Source: Chitinophaga filiformis (GTDB lineage Bacteria > Bacteroidota > Bacteroidia > Chitinophagales > Chitinophagaceae). Taken from it: a stretch of 64,000 nucleotides of DNA. Where the stretch lies: assembly GCF_021646545.1 (NCBI RefSeq), contig NZ_JAKIRP010000001.1:1302001-1366000 (forward strand), in the 5' to 3' direction. The notes below the pieces were generated by a model. It did not search any database. It was not told the origin of the DNA and saw only the letters and a list, made by a program, of their open reading frames with translations. How positions within the stretch are numbered: the first letter of the stretch is position 1; each line of letters starts with the position of its first letter. Below, one piece after another: positions 45,692-54,475 of the stretch. The position numbers and the translations under genes were made by a program.

Positions 45692-47288
45692 ACAATCCTT
45701 TATCACTCAGCTTCAGATGAGGGATCACTAACAAAGCCATAAATGACAATGTCATAAAAGGCGCATCCAGTTTGCTTCCCAGCGCTTTCGCGGCTTTATC
45801 CAGTTCACTGTACCGCGCAGCAACTTCGTAGCCGTCAAGATTACTCATCAACCCCGCAACAGGCAAAGGCAGTACTGATACCTCACCGTTGTCTACCACA
45901 CTTACACCGCCTTTGTGTGCGATCACGGCATTCACTGCCTGTGCGATGCTCTCATCATCTACACCTACAGCAATGATATTATGACTATCATGCGCCACAG
46001 AAGAAGCAATAGCCCCTTGTTTAAAACCAAAGTTCCTGATGAAACCCAGCGCTACAGGTGCAGGATTGTACCTGTTTACCACGGCTAGTTTCAGAATATC
46101 TTTTTCTGTAGAAGAAAATAACTGATCGTCCACAACGGGTAATGTCTCTGTGAAGCTGTTCGTGATCAGCTGACCACCCAAAGCTTCAATCACTTTTATA
46201 TTTGCCGTAACACCACTGGCAGTAATACGAAAGTCACTGCTGGATTTAGGTGCACAATCAAAGTTGTTGATGACAGGCGCAATAACAGAAGGAATGCGGG
46301 TTTCACCATGTTGCGCCACAGCGATGCCGTTGATATAGGTAGCTACGATATTAAACTGGTCAAGGTTATCTGCCACAATGAAATCCGCAGGATCGCCTAC
46401 ACGCAGTAATCCCGATGGGATCTTATAATGAAGCACAGGATTTACACAGGCAGCGCGTAATACCTTGAAGAGATCGATCTTCAACGCGAGTGCTCGTTTC
46501 ACCAATACATTGATGTGGCCTTCCACGAGGTTGTCAGGATGTTTATCATCGCTGCAGAACATGATCTTCTCCGGATAATCGTTGAGCAGGTGTATCAGCG
46601 CATCAAAGTTACGCGCAGCGCTACCTTCGCGGATGAGGATATGCATGCCGTAATGTAATTTATCAAGTGCTTCCTCAGCTGTAAAACATTCATGATCGGT
46701 GCTGATGCCGGCAGCAATGTATTTCTTCGCATCGTGACCACGCAGGCCCGGCGCATGGCCGTCCACAGGTTTGCCTATACGTTTTGCAGCGGCTATCTTT
46801 GCCATTACATCCGGTTGTTCATGCAATACCCCGGGAAAGTTCATCATCTCCGTGAGGTATAATACTTCCGGTTTCTGCAACAGGGCTTCCACATCGGCAA
46901 CTGTTACTTCTGCACCAGCAGTTTCGAAGATGGTGGCAGGTACACAGGAAGGCGCGCCAAAGCAGAATTTAAAAGGCACAGTCTTGCCATTGTCCAGCAT
47001 ATATTCGACCCCTTTTACACCCAGTACGTTCGCTATCTCATGCGGATCGGATACTGTTGCAACGGTGCCATGTACTACTGCCAGCCTGGCAAATTGTGAG
47101 GGCGTCAGCATAGAGCTTTCAACATGCACATGCGCGTCAATAAATCCCGGCAGCAGGTATTGCTCATAGGTGGTCGCGTCTTCCGTAATGCGGGCTATAA
47201 TGCCATTTTCAACGGTAACAGTGGCAGGATATATCTTCTGTTGTAAGATGTCTATCAGGTTGCCGGAAATCCGGAATGAGTTTGTCAT
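45651..47288 (-). CDS. ade: Adenine deaminase
   Basis: A 545-residue amidohydrolase converting adenine to hypoxanthine. Metal-binding motif FIDAHVHVESSMLTP near the N-terminus, HGTVATVSDPHEIANV, DGHAPGL, STDHECFTAEEAL and CSDDKHPDNLVEGH are all present. The C-terminal half has the SSVAHDSHNIIAVG segment typical of Ade. Starts 12 bases after the WYL regulator stop, so both form one unit. Its 3' end is repeated downstream. Confidence 0.96.
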   Translation of the reverse strand: MTNSFRISGNLIDILQQKIYPATVTVENGIIARITEDATTYEQYLLPGFIDAHVHVESSMLTPSQFARLAVVHGTVATVSDPHEIANVLGVKGVEYMLDNGKTVPFKFCFGAPSCVPATIFETAGAEVTVADVEALLQKPEVLYLTEMMNFPGVLHEQPDVMAKIAAAKRIGKPVDGHAPGLRGHDAKKYIAAGISTDHECFTAEEALDKLHYGMHILIREGSAARNFDALIHLLNDYPEKIMFCSDDKHPDNLVEGHINVLVKRALALKIDLFKVLRAACVNPVLHYKIPSGLLRVGDPADFIVADNLDQFNIVATYINGIAVAQHGETRIPSVIAPVINNFDCAPKSSSDFRITASGVTANIKVIEALGGQLITNSFTETLPVVDDQLFSSTEKDILKLAVVNRYNPAPVALGFIRNFGFKQGAIASSVAHDSHNIIAVGVDDESIAQAVNAVIAHKGGVSVVDNGEVSVLPLPVAGLMSNLDGYEVAARYSELDKAAKALGSKLDAPFMTLSFMALLVIPHLKLSDKGLFDGDTFSFTAAVL

Positions 47289-47300
47289 GTAAGAAAGCGT

Positions 47301-48308
47301 TTATGATGAATAATTCTGCAGCATCGCTTTAGCTTCTGCCGCCATCCTTTCTGCCAGGTGTGCGGGCTGTAATATCGTTACATTGGCCCCGTAGCTAAGC
47401 AGTAACATCTGTAATTCATGATTGATCACCACATTGAGTGAGATCCGGCATTCTTTATCGTTGTCCTTTTCAATCTGCTGCGAAGGATGAATAGGCTGGG
47501 ACTTGATATATTTTCCCTGCAACGGTGTAAAGGAAAGCACCACCTGCTCCGGAGCACCCTGCGGCACCGTTACTCCAATGGCGTGCTGATAATAACTGGC
47601 ATCATCAAAGTTCTTCTCATCGAATGTTTTGTTGGTAGGCCAGATATCCACTATCCTGTCCAGCGCGAAAGTAAGTAAGGTGCCACCTTTGGCTTTCTGG
47701 CTTTTACCGATCAGGTAAAAGCGGTACTGGTATTCACGGAGGTGATAGGGCTCCACCCAATGTTCTTTGGGCTCATTCCTGTCAAAACTCTGGTACGCAA
47801 TACGTATGACCTCTCTGCCCTTGATAGCATCTACAATGAAAGGAATATGGGCCGCGCCTTTGTATTGTGTAGCGCGGGCAAATTTGATCAATCCTTTGTG
47901 TTCCAGTACTTCCCTGTTCTTTTTCAGACTGGCCGCTATTTTCAGAATGGCGTCCTCAAACTGTACAATAACAGGCAGGCTGCGGAATTGTTCCAATATA
48001 CCGATGGCAATCTCAAGTCCCTGCAGGTCAGCTTCATCTATCGGCAGGCTATTGATGGAATAGGTTTCATCTTCATAACGATAGGTTCCTGAACTACGAT
48101 CGTACAGGATAGGAGCCTGATAATTTAATTCGGGGTCATGACGCATATCCTGGATATCTTTCTGAATAGTACGTACGGAAATGGTAGCACCCATTTTCGC
48201 GGATACAAATTCGATAAGATCTTCCAGGGTGGGTTTTCTCAAACGCTTGTTGCGTAAACGCTCGTCTATCCAGCGATAACGCGAAACAGCATCCTTGTTT
48301 TTAGGCAT
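47301..48308 (-). CDS. WYL-domain transcriptional regulator
   Basis: A 335-residue regulator: N-terminal winged helix (about 25-85, LEDLIEFVSAKMGATISVRTIQKDIQDM) and a WYL domain (about 160-260, VIRIAYQSFDRNEPKEHWVEPYHLREYQYRFYLIG) plus a C-terminal extension domain. WYL domains sense nucleic acid or nucleotide ligands. It is 12 bases upstream of adenine deaminase and probably controls it or itself; that link is inference. Confidence 0.88.
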   Translation of the reverse strand: MPKNKDAVSRYRWIDERLRNKRLRKPTLEDLIEFVSAKMGATISVRTIQKDIQDMRHDPELNYQAPILYDRSSGTYRYEDETYSINSLPIDEADLQGLEIAIGILEQFRSLPVIVQFEDAILKIAASLKKNREVLEHKGLIKFARATQYKGAAHIPFIVDAIKGREVIRIAYQSFDRNEPKEHWVEPYHLREYQYRFYLIGKSQKAKGGTLLTFALDRIVDIWPTNKTFDEKNFDDASYYQHAIGVTVPQGAPEQVVLSFTPLQGKYIKSQPIHPSQQIEKDNDKECRISLNVVINHELQMLLLSYGANVTILQPAHLAERMAAEAKAMLQNYSS

Positions 48309-48376
48309 GCATAGAAATATTTAGAGGATAAAAGTAGTTAAAATTCGCTACGCAAATTCTCTGCGTTTTGGCCTGC

Positions 48377-48384
48377 TATCTTTG
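48377..48384 (+). promoter_or_regulatory. -7 promoter box for the orphan gene at 48410
   Basis: TATCTTTG, exact TAnnTTTG match, 25 bases before the chosen ATG. It lies inside a longer frame open from 48368, which favours the later start. Confidence 0.55.
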
Positions 48385-48409
48385 TATTGTTATCAACAAC
48401 GAATCGGTT

Positions 48410-48994
48410 ATGAAACAGACAAATACCGCTACAGTAACCAGCTCGCAGGCCATCTCAGTTGGCCAGATCATCCTGGATGATACCAATTATCTAACCTTCT
48501 GGGGACATATCCGGAAGGACGATACCTGGCAACGTTGTGACTTTATCACTACCTACGAAGTGTTAAACACTATGTTACGCTACGTACAGGACAGAAGTGA
48601 TGCCGTGCAGATGACCATTGTGCAGAAACTGGAAAATATGGAACAGATCCCGGACATGATAGACCTGGAACTGGAGCTGGGAAAGGCGGTAGTATTTGAT
48701 AACATGTTTTTCCGGTTAACCCGCCCTGGTCACAGGGAAGACGGTAACTGGATCGAATATACAGACGGAGAATGTTACTATATAGAACAGGTGACCCCAT
48801 TACCATCAGCAAAAGTGCCCCATTACGTCAGGAAAATAGACCACTGTATGGACATGCTTCACAAAAGCTATGAGCTGTACCTCGGTTATATTGAACTTGA
48901 CTTTGATGAAGACGCAGCACGTAAAAAGGCTGATCTGACAGATGACCTTAAGTATACCCTGGCATATTACGCATGGAAAGAACGGACATTGTAA
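48410..48994 (+). CDS. Hypothetical protein, unrecognised
   Basis: A 194-residue soluble acidic protein. No motif I recognise; it has a Trp/Tyr-rich start (LTFWGHIRKDDTWQRCDF), a helix with QKLENMEQIPDMIDLELELG, an RLTRPGHREDG segment and a helical end. No signal peptide or membrane helix. The ATG at 48410 follows a -7 box, so I prefer it to an upstream start at 48368. It is single and transcribed away from the WYL-ade unit. Function unknown. Confidence 0.7.
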   Translation: MKQTNTATVTSSQAISVGQIILDDTNYLTFWGHIRKDDTWQRCDFITTYEVLNTMLRYVQDRSDAVQMTIVQKLENMEQIPDMIDLELELGKAVVFDNMFFRLTRPGHREDGNWIEYTDGECYYIEQVTPLPSAKVPHYVRKIDHCMDMLHKSYELYLGYIELDFDEDAARKKADLTDDLKYTLAYYAWKERTL

Positions 48995-49141
48995 TGTTAT
49001 TCCCACATACTATCCTCATGAACCCTTGAAAAGCCCCCTGGTAACCCCGAAAAACGACCCGGTAACCCCTACGGTGTTGTGTTGCGCTTCGTAAGCGTTA
49101 TCCCTGATACCTCTTACATCCAGTTGTTTGTTTGAGCTCCG

Positions 49142-49171
49142 CCCCGCCTGATCTACAGGCGGGGAATTATT
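49142..49171 (+). terminator. Terminator after the orphan gene
   Basis: Nine-base GC-rich stem (ccccgcctg/caggcgggg, loop atcta) followed by a T-rich stretch. Confidence 0.75.
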
Positions 49172-49217
49172 TTTTCAAAAAATAAGTGCAAAGTCTATAA
49201 TATTTGTAGGAAAATCC

Positions 49218-49225
49218 TATTTTTG
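49218..49225 (+). promoter_or_regulatory. -7 promoter box for the 1-Cys peroxiredoxin gene
   Basis: TATTTTTG, exact TAnnTTTG match 23 bases before the ATG. Confidence 0.5.
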
Positions 49226-49248
49226 AATACTCTAAAAAAAATGACCTT

Positions 49249-49884
49249 ATGAGCTTAAGACTAGGAGATATAGCACCGAACTTTCAGGCAAAGACATCGC
49301 AGGGGGATATTGATTTTTATGAGTACCTGGGCGATGGCTGGGGAGTTCTCTTTTCACATCCGGCAGATTTTACGCCGGTATGTACTACCGAATTAGGTAG
49401 GACCGCACAGTTAAAAGAAGAATTTGCAAAACGTAACGTAAAAGTACTGGCTTTGAGTGTGGATCCTCTGGATAAACACAAAAGCTGGATCAGCGATATA
49501 AACGAAACACAGAACGCTAACGTGGATTTCCCGATTATCGCTGACCAGGACAGGAAAGTTTCCGATCTTTACGATATGATCCATCCGAATGCTTCAGAGA
49601 CCGCTACAGTAAGGTCACTGTTCATCATCGGACCAGATAAGAAAGTAAAACTGATGATCACCTATCCAGCCTCTACAGGCAGGAACTTCGTAGAAGTACT
49701 GCGTGTAATTGATTCTCTGCAGCTGACAGCAAAGTATAGCGTTGCTACACCGGCTGACTGGAAAGATGGCGAGGATGTAATTGTGACAATGGCAGTGCCA
49801 ACTGAGGAGATTCCTGCGCGTTTCCCGAAAGGCCACAAGATCATCAAGCCTTACTTAAGAACAACACCTCAGCCGAACAAATAA
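49249..49884 (+). CDS. 1-Cys peroxiredoxin (Prx6 class)
   Basis: A 211-residue cytoplasmic peroxidase. The peroxidatic cysteine is C45 in HPADFTPVCTTELG; no second conserved cysteine is seen, as in Prx6/1-Cys enzymes, which need another thiol such as bacillithiol for turnover. The longer C-terminal domain (VATPADWKDGEDVIVTMAVPTEEIPARFPKG) is typical. It reduces hydrogen, alkyl and perhaps lipid peroxides. bshA in this window could supply the reductant, an inference. Confidence 0.95.
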   Translation: MSLRLGDIAPNFQAKTSQGDIDFYEYLGDGWGVLFSHPADFTPVCTTELGRTAQLKEEFAKRNVKVLALSVDPLDKHKSWISDINETQNANVDFPIIADQDRKVSDLYDMIHPNASETATVRSLFIIGPDKKVKLMITYPASTGRNFVEVLRVIDSLQLTAKYSVATPADWKDGEDVIVTMAVPTEEIPARFPKGHKIIKPYLRTTPQPNK

Positions 49885-50399
49885 GGCGGATCGTTGTTAT
49901 AACATGAGTTAATACAAGACTTTGTTTAAAACCTGCACAAGTTGTGTGTCAGGTTTTTATTCATAAAGAGTTTTTAATGGTTGGTTTTTGATTTTTACGA
50001 AACGGGGATTTCTCCCCGTTTTTTTATTTTCTGTCAGTTACGTGCTTATTTATAAACGGTTAGATCAATAATTACCTTATATAACAAGCAGACAGCACGT
50101 AAATTCCACGGAGGAAACGGAAATAAAATCTCGTTACATATGGAAGCGTTCGCTGCAATCTTTTATCGTTGTTTCCGTAGTTGCAATTGTTGTTTTTTAA
50201 ATGCTGATATTGATCGGCAGAACCTCCCAAAAATACTCAGAAAGACCAAATACTTCGGCTGTCTCTAAACCCAAAAGCTTTCCCATTGAGCAGCTAGTCC
50301 CTGCTTTCAGTGAATACAACCGTTTTATCGCCGTTAGCCTTAAAAAGAAAAGCGATCCCCTTCCGGAAATCGCCCTTCAATATATTGATTGATAATCTG
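49885..50399. other. Intergenic region between peroxiredoxin and rluA-like genes
   Basis: About 515 bases between convergent genes. It contains two plus-strand terminators (49928-50025) and one minus-strand hairpin at 50352-50373 (gcgat...atcgc with ttccggaa inside) for the pseudouridine synthase. A 63-codon frame at 50201 has no supporting features and is probably not a gene. Confidence 0.5.
49928..50025 (+). terminator. Tandem terminators after the 1-Cys peroxiredoxin gene
   Basis: Two hairpins, aaacctg...caggttt with T-run (49928-49959) and aacggggatttctccccgtt with a long T-run (50001-50025). Confidence 0.75.
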
Positions 50400-51143
50400 C
50401 TATAATACCAGCGCTGAACTCTGACCACTGTTCTTACGCAACTGCGTCACTACTGCCTGGATGTCTTTCGGCAAAGGCGCCTCAATGATCTGCTCCTCAC
50501 CCTGTTGGTCCTTAAAATGCAGTTGCCAGGCATGTAATCCCAGCCTGCTCAGTAATGGGCGCTCTTCTTCTGTCCTCTTTCCCAGCTTGTAATTCTTCTT
50601 AATGGCAGACAGGAACACCGGTGTATCGGTACCATACAGTTCATCTACGGCAATAGGATGACCCAGGTGCTTCATGTGTACGCGGATCTGGTGGGTACGG
50701 CCGGTATGGATCTGCAGTTTCACAAGACTATACAGTCCAAAGCTCTCCAGCACCTCATAATCCGTCAGGGCGTTTTTCCCTTTTCTGTTCGTCACCATTT
50801 TGCCTTTTATAACGGGATGTTCCATAATGGGTTCATCCACGCTGCCGGTAGGAGGGATCAGCTGTCCATTCACCAGTCCCTGGTAGAATTTCTTCACATT
50901 GCGGCTTTCGAACAACTGGGAATAGTATTTATGGGCTGCCTCATTCTTCGCAAACAGGATCAGACCACTGGTATCCTTATCCAGGCGGTGTACGGTGAAA
51001 ATCTCGCCGTAATGCTTTTTCAGCAGTCCCTGGATGGATTGCAGCTGGTTGTCATGCCTGTCTGGGATAGTGAGCATGCCGGCCGGCTTGTTCAGGATAA
51101 CAAAATCAGGTGTTTCTTTTATGATGATATCGTTAATGCGCAT
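50400..51143 (-). CDS. RluA family pseudouridine synthase
   Basis: A 247-residue enzyme that isomerises uridine in rRNA or tRNA. Catalytic motif VHRLDKDTSGLILFAK (Asp in HRLDKD), ILNKPAGM near the N-terminus and LQIHTGRTHQIRVHMKHLGHPI are all present. It lacks an S4 domain. The start lies 3 bases from the stop of the RluB-like gene, so they form an operon. The precise target base is not readable. Confidence 0.93.
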   Translation of the reverse strand: MRINDIIIKETPDFVILNKPAGMLTIPDRHDNQLQSIQGLLKKHYGEIFTVHRLDKDTSGLILFAKNEAAHKYYSQLFESRNVKKFYQGLVNGQLIPPTGSVDEPIMEHPVIKGKMVTNRKGKNALTDYEVLESFGLYSLVKLQIHTGRTHQIRVHMKHLGHPIAVDELYGTDTPVFLSAIKKNYKLGKRTEEERPLLSRLGLHAWQLHFKDQQGEEQIIEAPLPKDIQAVVTQLRKNSGQSSALVL

Positions 51144-51146
51144 AGA

Positions 51147-52646
51147 TTACTTAAAGTGCTTCAGCAAAATGATTTCTTTTTCTGTCAGGAAACGCCATTT
51201 ACCGCGATTGATATTCTTCTTGGTAAGACCGGCATAAGTAACACGGTCCAGCTTTTCCACGTCATACTCCAGGTGTTCGAAAATACGGCGAACGATACGG
51301 TTCTTACCACTATGTATTTCAATACCCACCTGGGTTTTATCGCCTGCTTCCACATAGCCCAGCGCATCCACATGCGCTACGCCATCTTCCAGTGTCACAC
51401 CCTGCAGGATCTTCTCGAAATCGGCTTTGGTCAAGGGCTTGTTCAGTCCTACGTGGTATATTTTCTTGATATTATGCTTTGGATGCGCCAGTTTCTGTGC
51501 CAGTTCGCCGTCGTTGGTGAGTAGCAGCAAGCCGGAAGTATTGCGGTCCAGGCGACCTACCGGATATACCCGCTGATCATCTGTTACGGCGTCTTCGATC
51601 AGCTCCATTACTGTTTTACGGCCTTCCGGATCGTCGGTGGTAGTAATGTATCCTTTCGGCTTGTTGAGCAGAATATATACCAGGTTCTTCTGGATGGTGA
51701 TGCGTTTATTGCTGATTGCCACGTCGTCTTTAGCCGTCACTTTGAAGGCAGGTTCCGTTACCAGCTTACCATTTACGGTCACTTTTCCTTCTTTCACAAA
51801 GTCCACCGCTTTTCTCCGGGAGCAGAGTCCCGAGTGGGCGATGTATTTATTCAGCGGCATTTCGCCGGTATTGTTGCTTTCCTCTTTCTTAGACTGCTTT
51901 TTGCTGAATGGAGCGCTGTCTTCGCTATGGCGGGCTTTTCTTACGGCCGATTTACGGTCCTGTTTGTCGGCGAACCGCTCATTGGCAGAGTCAAAATATT
52001 TTTTACGGTTAAAGCCACTGGGTGTAGGACGTTCTTCGCGGGCGCTGCCACGTTTACCTGCCTTGCGTTCTGAAGAACCGTGGAAGGCGCTGTCATCACT
52101 TTGAGGGCGAGGTTTGAAAGGTGTTCTGCCATTGGCCGTTTTGCGTACAGGCTCAATACGTGGCCTGCGGACTGTTTTATCTCTTTCTGAGCGTTTGGTG
52201 CCCGGAATTTCGGATGCATCAGCGCTACGGGTGCGCTCAGGCTTGCCTTCTGATGTTTTTCCGGGACGGAAGCTGCTATCGTCTTTCGGCTTACGGCTGG
52301 AAGGGAAGGAACGCTCAGATCTACCCTCAGTTCTTTTTGCCGGACGGCCGCTTTCGTCATTATCACGTTTCCGGTCATTACGATCGGTCTGGAAAGGACG
52401 TTCTGATTTCCTCGCGTCTCCGCGACCAGGGCGGGTGTTCTCGTCATTATCACGTTTACGGTCGTTACGGTCGGCCTGGAAAGGGCGTTCTGATTTCCTG
52501 GCATCACCGCGGCCAGGGCGGGCATTATCGTCGCTACCACGCTTCCGGTCTGAAGCGCCAAAGCGTGCATTAGGTTTATTGGAACTGCTGTTCTTATTTT
52601 CCTTGAAAGGGGAAAATCCTTTCTTAGCAGGTGTATTTTTTCTCAT
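51147..52646 (-). CDS. RluB-type pseudouridine synthase with long basic repeat extension
   Basis: A 499-residue protein with two parts. The C-terminal 230 residues are an S4 domain (NKYIAHSGLCSRRKAVDFVKEGKVTVNGK) and an RsuA/RluB catalytic domain with PVGRLDRNTSGLLLLTNDGEL. The N-terminal 265 residues are highly charged and rich in Arg, Lys, Asp, Ser and Pro, with two near-identical 29-residue repeats (residues 45-73 and 74-102: GRGDARKSERPFQ.DRNDRKRDNDE). Such extensions recur in Bacteroidota RluB proteins and could bind RNA or condense. The family is confident; the function of the extension is not known. Confidence 0.93.
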   Translation of the reverse strand: MRKNTPAKKGFSPFKENKNSSSNKPNARFGASDRKRGSDDNARPGRGDARKSERPFQADRNDRKRDNDENTRPGRGDARKSERPFQTDRNDRKRDNDESGRPAKRTEGRSERSFPSSRKPKDDSSFRPGKTSEGKPERTRSADASEIPGTKRSERDKTVRRPRIEPVRKTANGRTPFKPRPQSDDSAFHGSSERKAGKRGSAREERPTPSGFNRKKYFDSANERFADKQDRKSAVRKARHSEDSAPFSKKQSKKEESNNTGEMPLNKYIAHSGLCSRRKAVDFVKEGKVTVNGKLVTEPAFKVTAKDDVAISNKRITIQKNLVYILLNKPKGYITTTDDPEGRKTVMELIEDAVTDDQRVYPVGRLDRNTSGLLLLTNDGELAQKLAHPKHNIKKIYHVGLNKPLTKADFEKILQGVTLEDGVAHVDALGYVEAGDKTQVGIEIHSGKNRIVRRIFEHLEYDVEKLDRVTYAGLTKKNINRGKWRFLTEKEIILLKHFK

Positions 52647-52680
52647 CTGTTAAATTTTGAATTTGTTAGCAGGTAGCTGA

Positions 52681-53724
52681 TCAACCTTTATTGGCCAATT
52701 GTCCGCAGGCGGCATCAATGTCTTTACCGCGGCTGCGCCTCAGGCGTGCATTTACCTTGTGTTTAGTCAGGTATTCCATGAATGCCTCGGCAACGTCCTC
52801 ATCTGGTTTCATGAAGCGGGCGTTGGAGATTGGATTATACTCAATAATGTTGACCAGATCTGCCGGTACCTGGCGGTATATACGGATCAGCTCATCGGCA
52901 TCCTTGAAAGAGTCATTAAAATCTTTAAAAAGGATGTATTCAAATGATATCTGGTTCTGTGTAGCTTTATAGAAGTAGTTCAGGGCCTCAATCAACACCT
53001 TCAGGTTGTTAGTATCATTGATAGGCATGATCTGGCTGCGTTTCTCATCGTTGGCAGCGTGCAGGGACAGCGCCAGGTTGAATTTCACCTTATCGTCTCC
53101 CAGTTGGCGGATCATTTTGGCCACTCCCGCGGTAGATACCGTGATACGTCTTGGCGACATGCCCAGTCCGTCAGGAGAAGTAATACGTTCAATGGACTGC
53201 AACACGTTCTTGTAGTTCAGGAGCGGTTCTCCCATTCCCATGTACACGATATTGCTGAGTTTCTTGCCATAGGCTTCCATTGCCTGCTGGTTCAGCAGGG
53301 CCACTTCATCGTATATTTCGTCATAGTCCAGGTTACGCTTACGGTCCATATAACCGGTAGCGCAGAACTTGCAGCTCAGGCTGCAGCCCACCTGGGAGGA
53401 AACACAGGCAGTTTGCCTGGTATCTGTTGGGATCAGCACGCCTTCCACAAGGTGACCGTCATGCAGGCGGAATCGGCTCTTAATAGTGCCGTCATTGCTG
53501 TGCTGGGTAGTATCCACCTTAATAGCGGGAAGTGTGAAGTGCTGTTCTAATTTGTTACGTAAGTCTTTGGAAATGTTGGTCATAGCGTCAAAGCTGCTGG
53601 CGTGTTTCAGCCACAGCCACTCATACACCTGTTTGGCGCGGAAGGGCTTTTCCTCTATAGACCCAAAGTATTCCTGTAATTCCGGTAAGCTGAGGTGCCG
53701 GATATTTGTTTTGCCCGATTTCAT
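52681..53724 (-). CDS. rlmN: 23S rRNA (adenine2503-C2)-methyltransferase RlmN
   Basis: Radical SAM enzyme that methylates A2503 of 23S rRNA and A37 of some tRNAs. 347 residues. The radical SAM cluster motif GCSLSCKFCATGY (C-x3-C-x2-C) is present, with the substrate-binding YMGMGEPLLNY and the second catalytic cysteine near the C-terminus (DAACGQL). A -7 box lies about 55 bases upstream. Follows the intergenic palindrome-rich stretch divergently from the thiolase gene. Confidence 0.97.
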   Translation of the reverse strand: MKSGKTNIRHLSLPELQEYFGSIEEKPFRAKQVYEWLWLKHASSFDAMTNISKDLRNKLEQHFTLPAIKVDTTQHSNDGTIKSRFRLHDGHLVEGVLIPTDTRQTACVSSQVGCSLSCKFCATGYMDRKRNLDYDEIYDEVALLNQQAMEAYGKKLSNIVYMGMGEPLLNYKNVLQSIERITSPDGLGMSPRRITVSTAGVAKMIRQLGDDKVKFNLALSLHAANDEKRSQIMPINDTNNLKVLIEALNYFYKATQNQISFEYILFKDFNDSFKDADELIRIYRQVPADLVNIIEYNPISNARFMKPDEDVAEAFMEYLTKHKVNARLRRSRGKDIDAACGQLANKG

Positions 53725-53777
53725 TCCTGACCTTTAAATGAGATAATGTCTGCCTTACGGCAGTCGGTAGTAAGCTG

Positions 53778-53785
53778 CAAAGGTA
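53778..53785 (-). promoter_or_regulatory. -7 promoter box for rlmN
   Basis: TACCTTTG on the minus strand, exact TAnnTTTG match, about 54 bases before the rlmN ATG. Confidence 0.5.
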
Positions 53786-54086
53786 CGGTATTTTCAGGCA
53801 CGAGCCATAATAATGTACCGGCGACACATTTCCCTGCGCTTCATGGCTGCAAATGCCGGGGGGAAAATGCCCGCGCTACAAACACTGGACTCCTGACGGA
53901 GTCCTATTATGCTTTGTTGATGACGTTTGTTGTTTCTTCCTGCTTGTTCTCTGCTGATTCTCTTTCCCTCGTCTTGTCGCGGGAGCGTGCCCTGAAATCT
54001 TATATTATGCGACTCGTGTGTACCTTATCTTAGTCCTGAAAGTCTACCTTTCCGGGCATTTGATCCCGTTTAGATCAGGATATAAC

Positions 54087-54168
54087 AATGGTTCTCCTAT
54101 GGTCATCTTACGTTCATCTTACGTCTTTGAACGTAGCATCAACGTAAGATGACCATAGGAGAACCATT
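54087..54168. repeat. Perfect 28-bp inverted repeat with internal tandem repeat
   Basis: Left arm 54087-54114 and right arm 54141-54168 are exact complements (aatggttctcctatggtcat...). The left arm and loop together contain an 11-base tandem repeat, tcatcttacgt at 54103-54113 and 54114-54124. Imperfect complementarity extends outward through gatcagg (54073) and cctgatc (near 54176). Confidence 0.85.
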
Positions 54169-54213
54169 ACTTGTACCTGATCAAATAGAAGTTTGACCCT
54201 GGGTAGTTCTTCG

Positions 54214-54367
54214 GTACTACTTCGCTACGACTATACTGAGGCGCTATACCTATAGGCGCTGTAGTCCTGCGTTACGCCTGCTATTCTATAGCCAGGGCTA
54301 TAGAATAGTGGCTATATGGCTATAGTAGAGAGCCTATAAGCTATAGTCTCTACTATAGTCGTAGTAC
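54214..54367. repeat. Multi-arm CTATAG-rich palindromic region
   Basis: An outer 10-bp stem (54226-54235 with 54354-54363) encloses a 13-bp hairpin with 2-base loop (54281-54308), a 12-bp hairpin (54320-54331 with 54347-54358) and a weaker gcgctata/tataggcgc hairpin (54241-54259). The hexamer CTATAG occurs six times in 54250-54358. The outer and third stems share bases 54354-54358 and cannot both form fully. Confidence 0.75.
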
Positions 54368-54475
54368 AGTGTAAGCGAATAAGTGCTTTACAGGGGACCC
54401 GGTAATCCCGCATTGGTATTACCCCGCTTTACCCTACATTTACACCCTTTATTAACCAAAGCAATCCACAAAGCA

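Larger units (their letters stand above)
53725..54475. other. Large non-coding region rich in palindromes
   Basis: About 750 bases without a convincing gene. It contains a short hairpin (53887-53904, ggactcc/ggagtcc), a perfect 28-bp inverted repeat (54087-54168), and a multi-arm palindromic region (54214-54363). Its only clear regulatory site is the rlmN -7 box. Confidence 0.7.

Noticed and set aside
50201..50392. A 63-codon frame between the peroxiredoxin and rluA-like genes
   Set aside because: Its end covers a minus-strand terminator hairpin, it has no promoter or family features, and it sits between convergent genes.
54226..54363. Cloverleaf-like fold considered as a tRNA
   Set aside because: No anticodon-arm, T-loop or D-loop consensus, and the arms have the wrong lengths and spacing.
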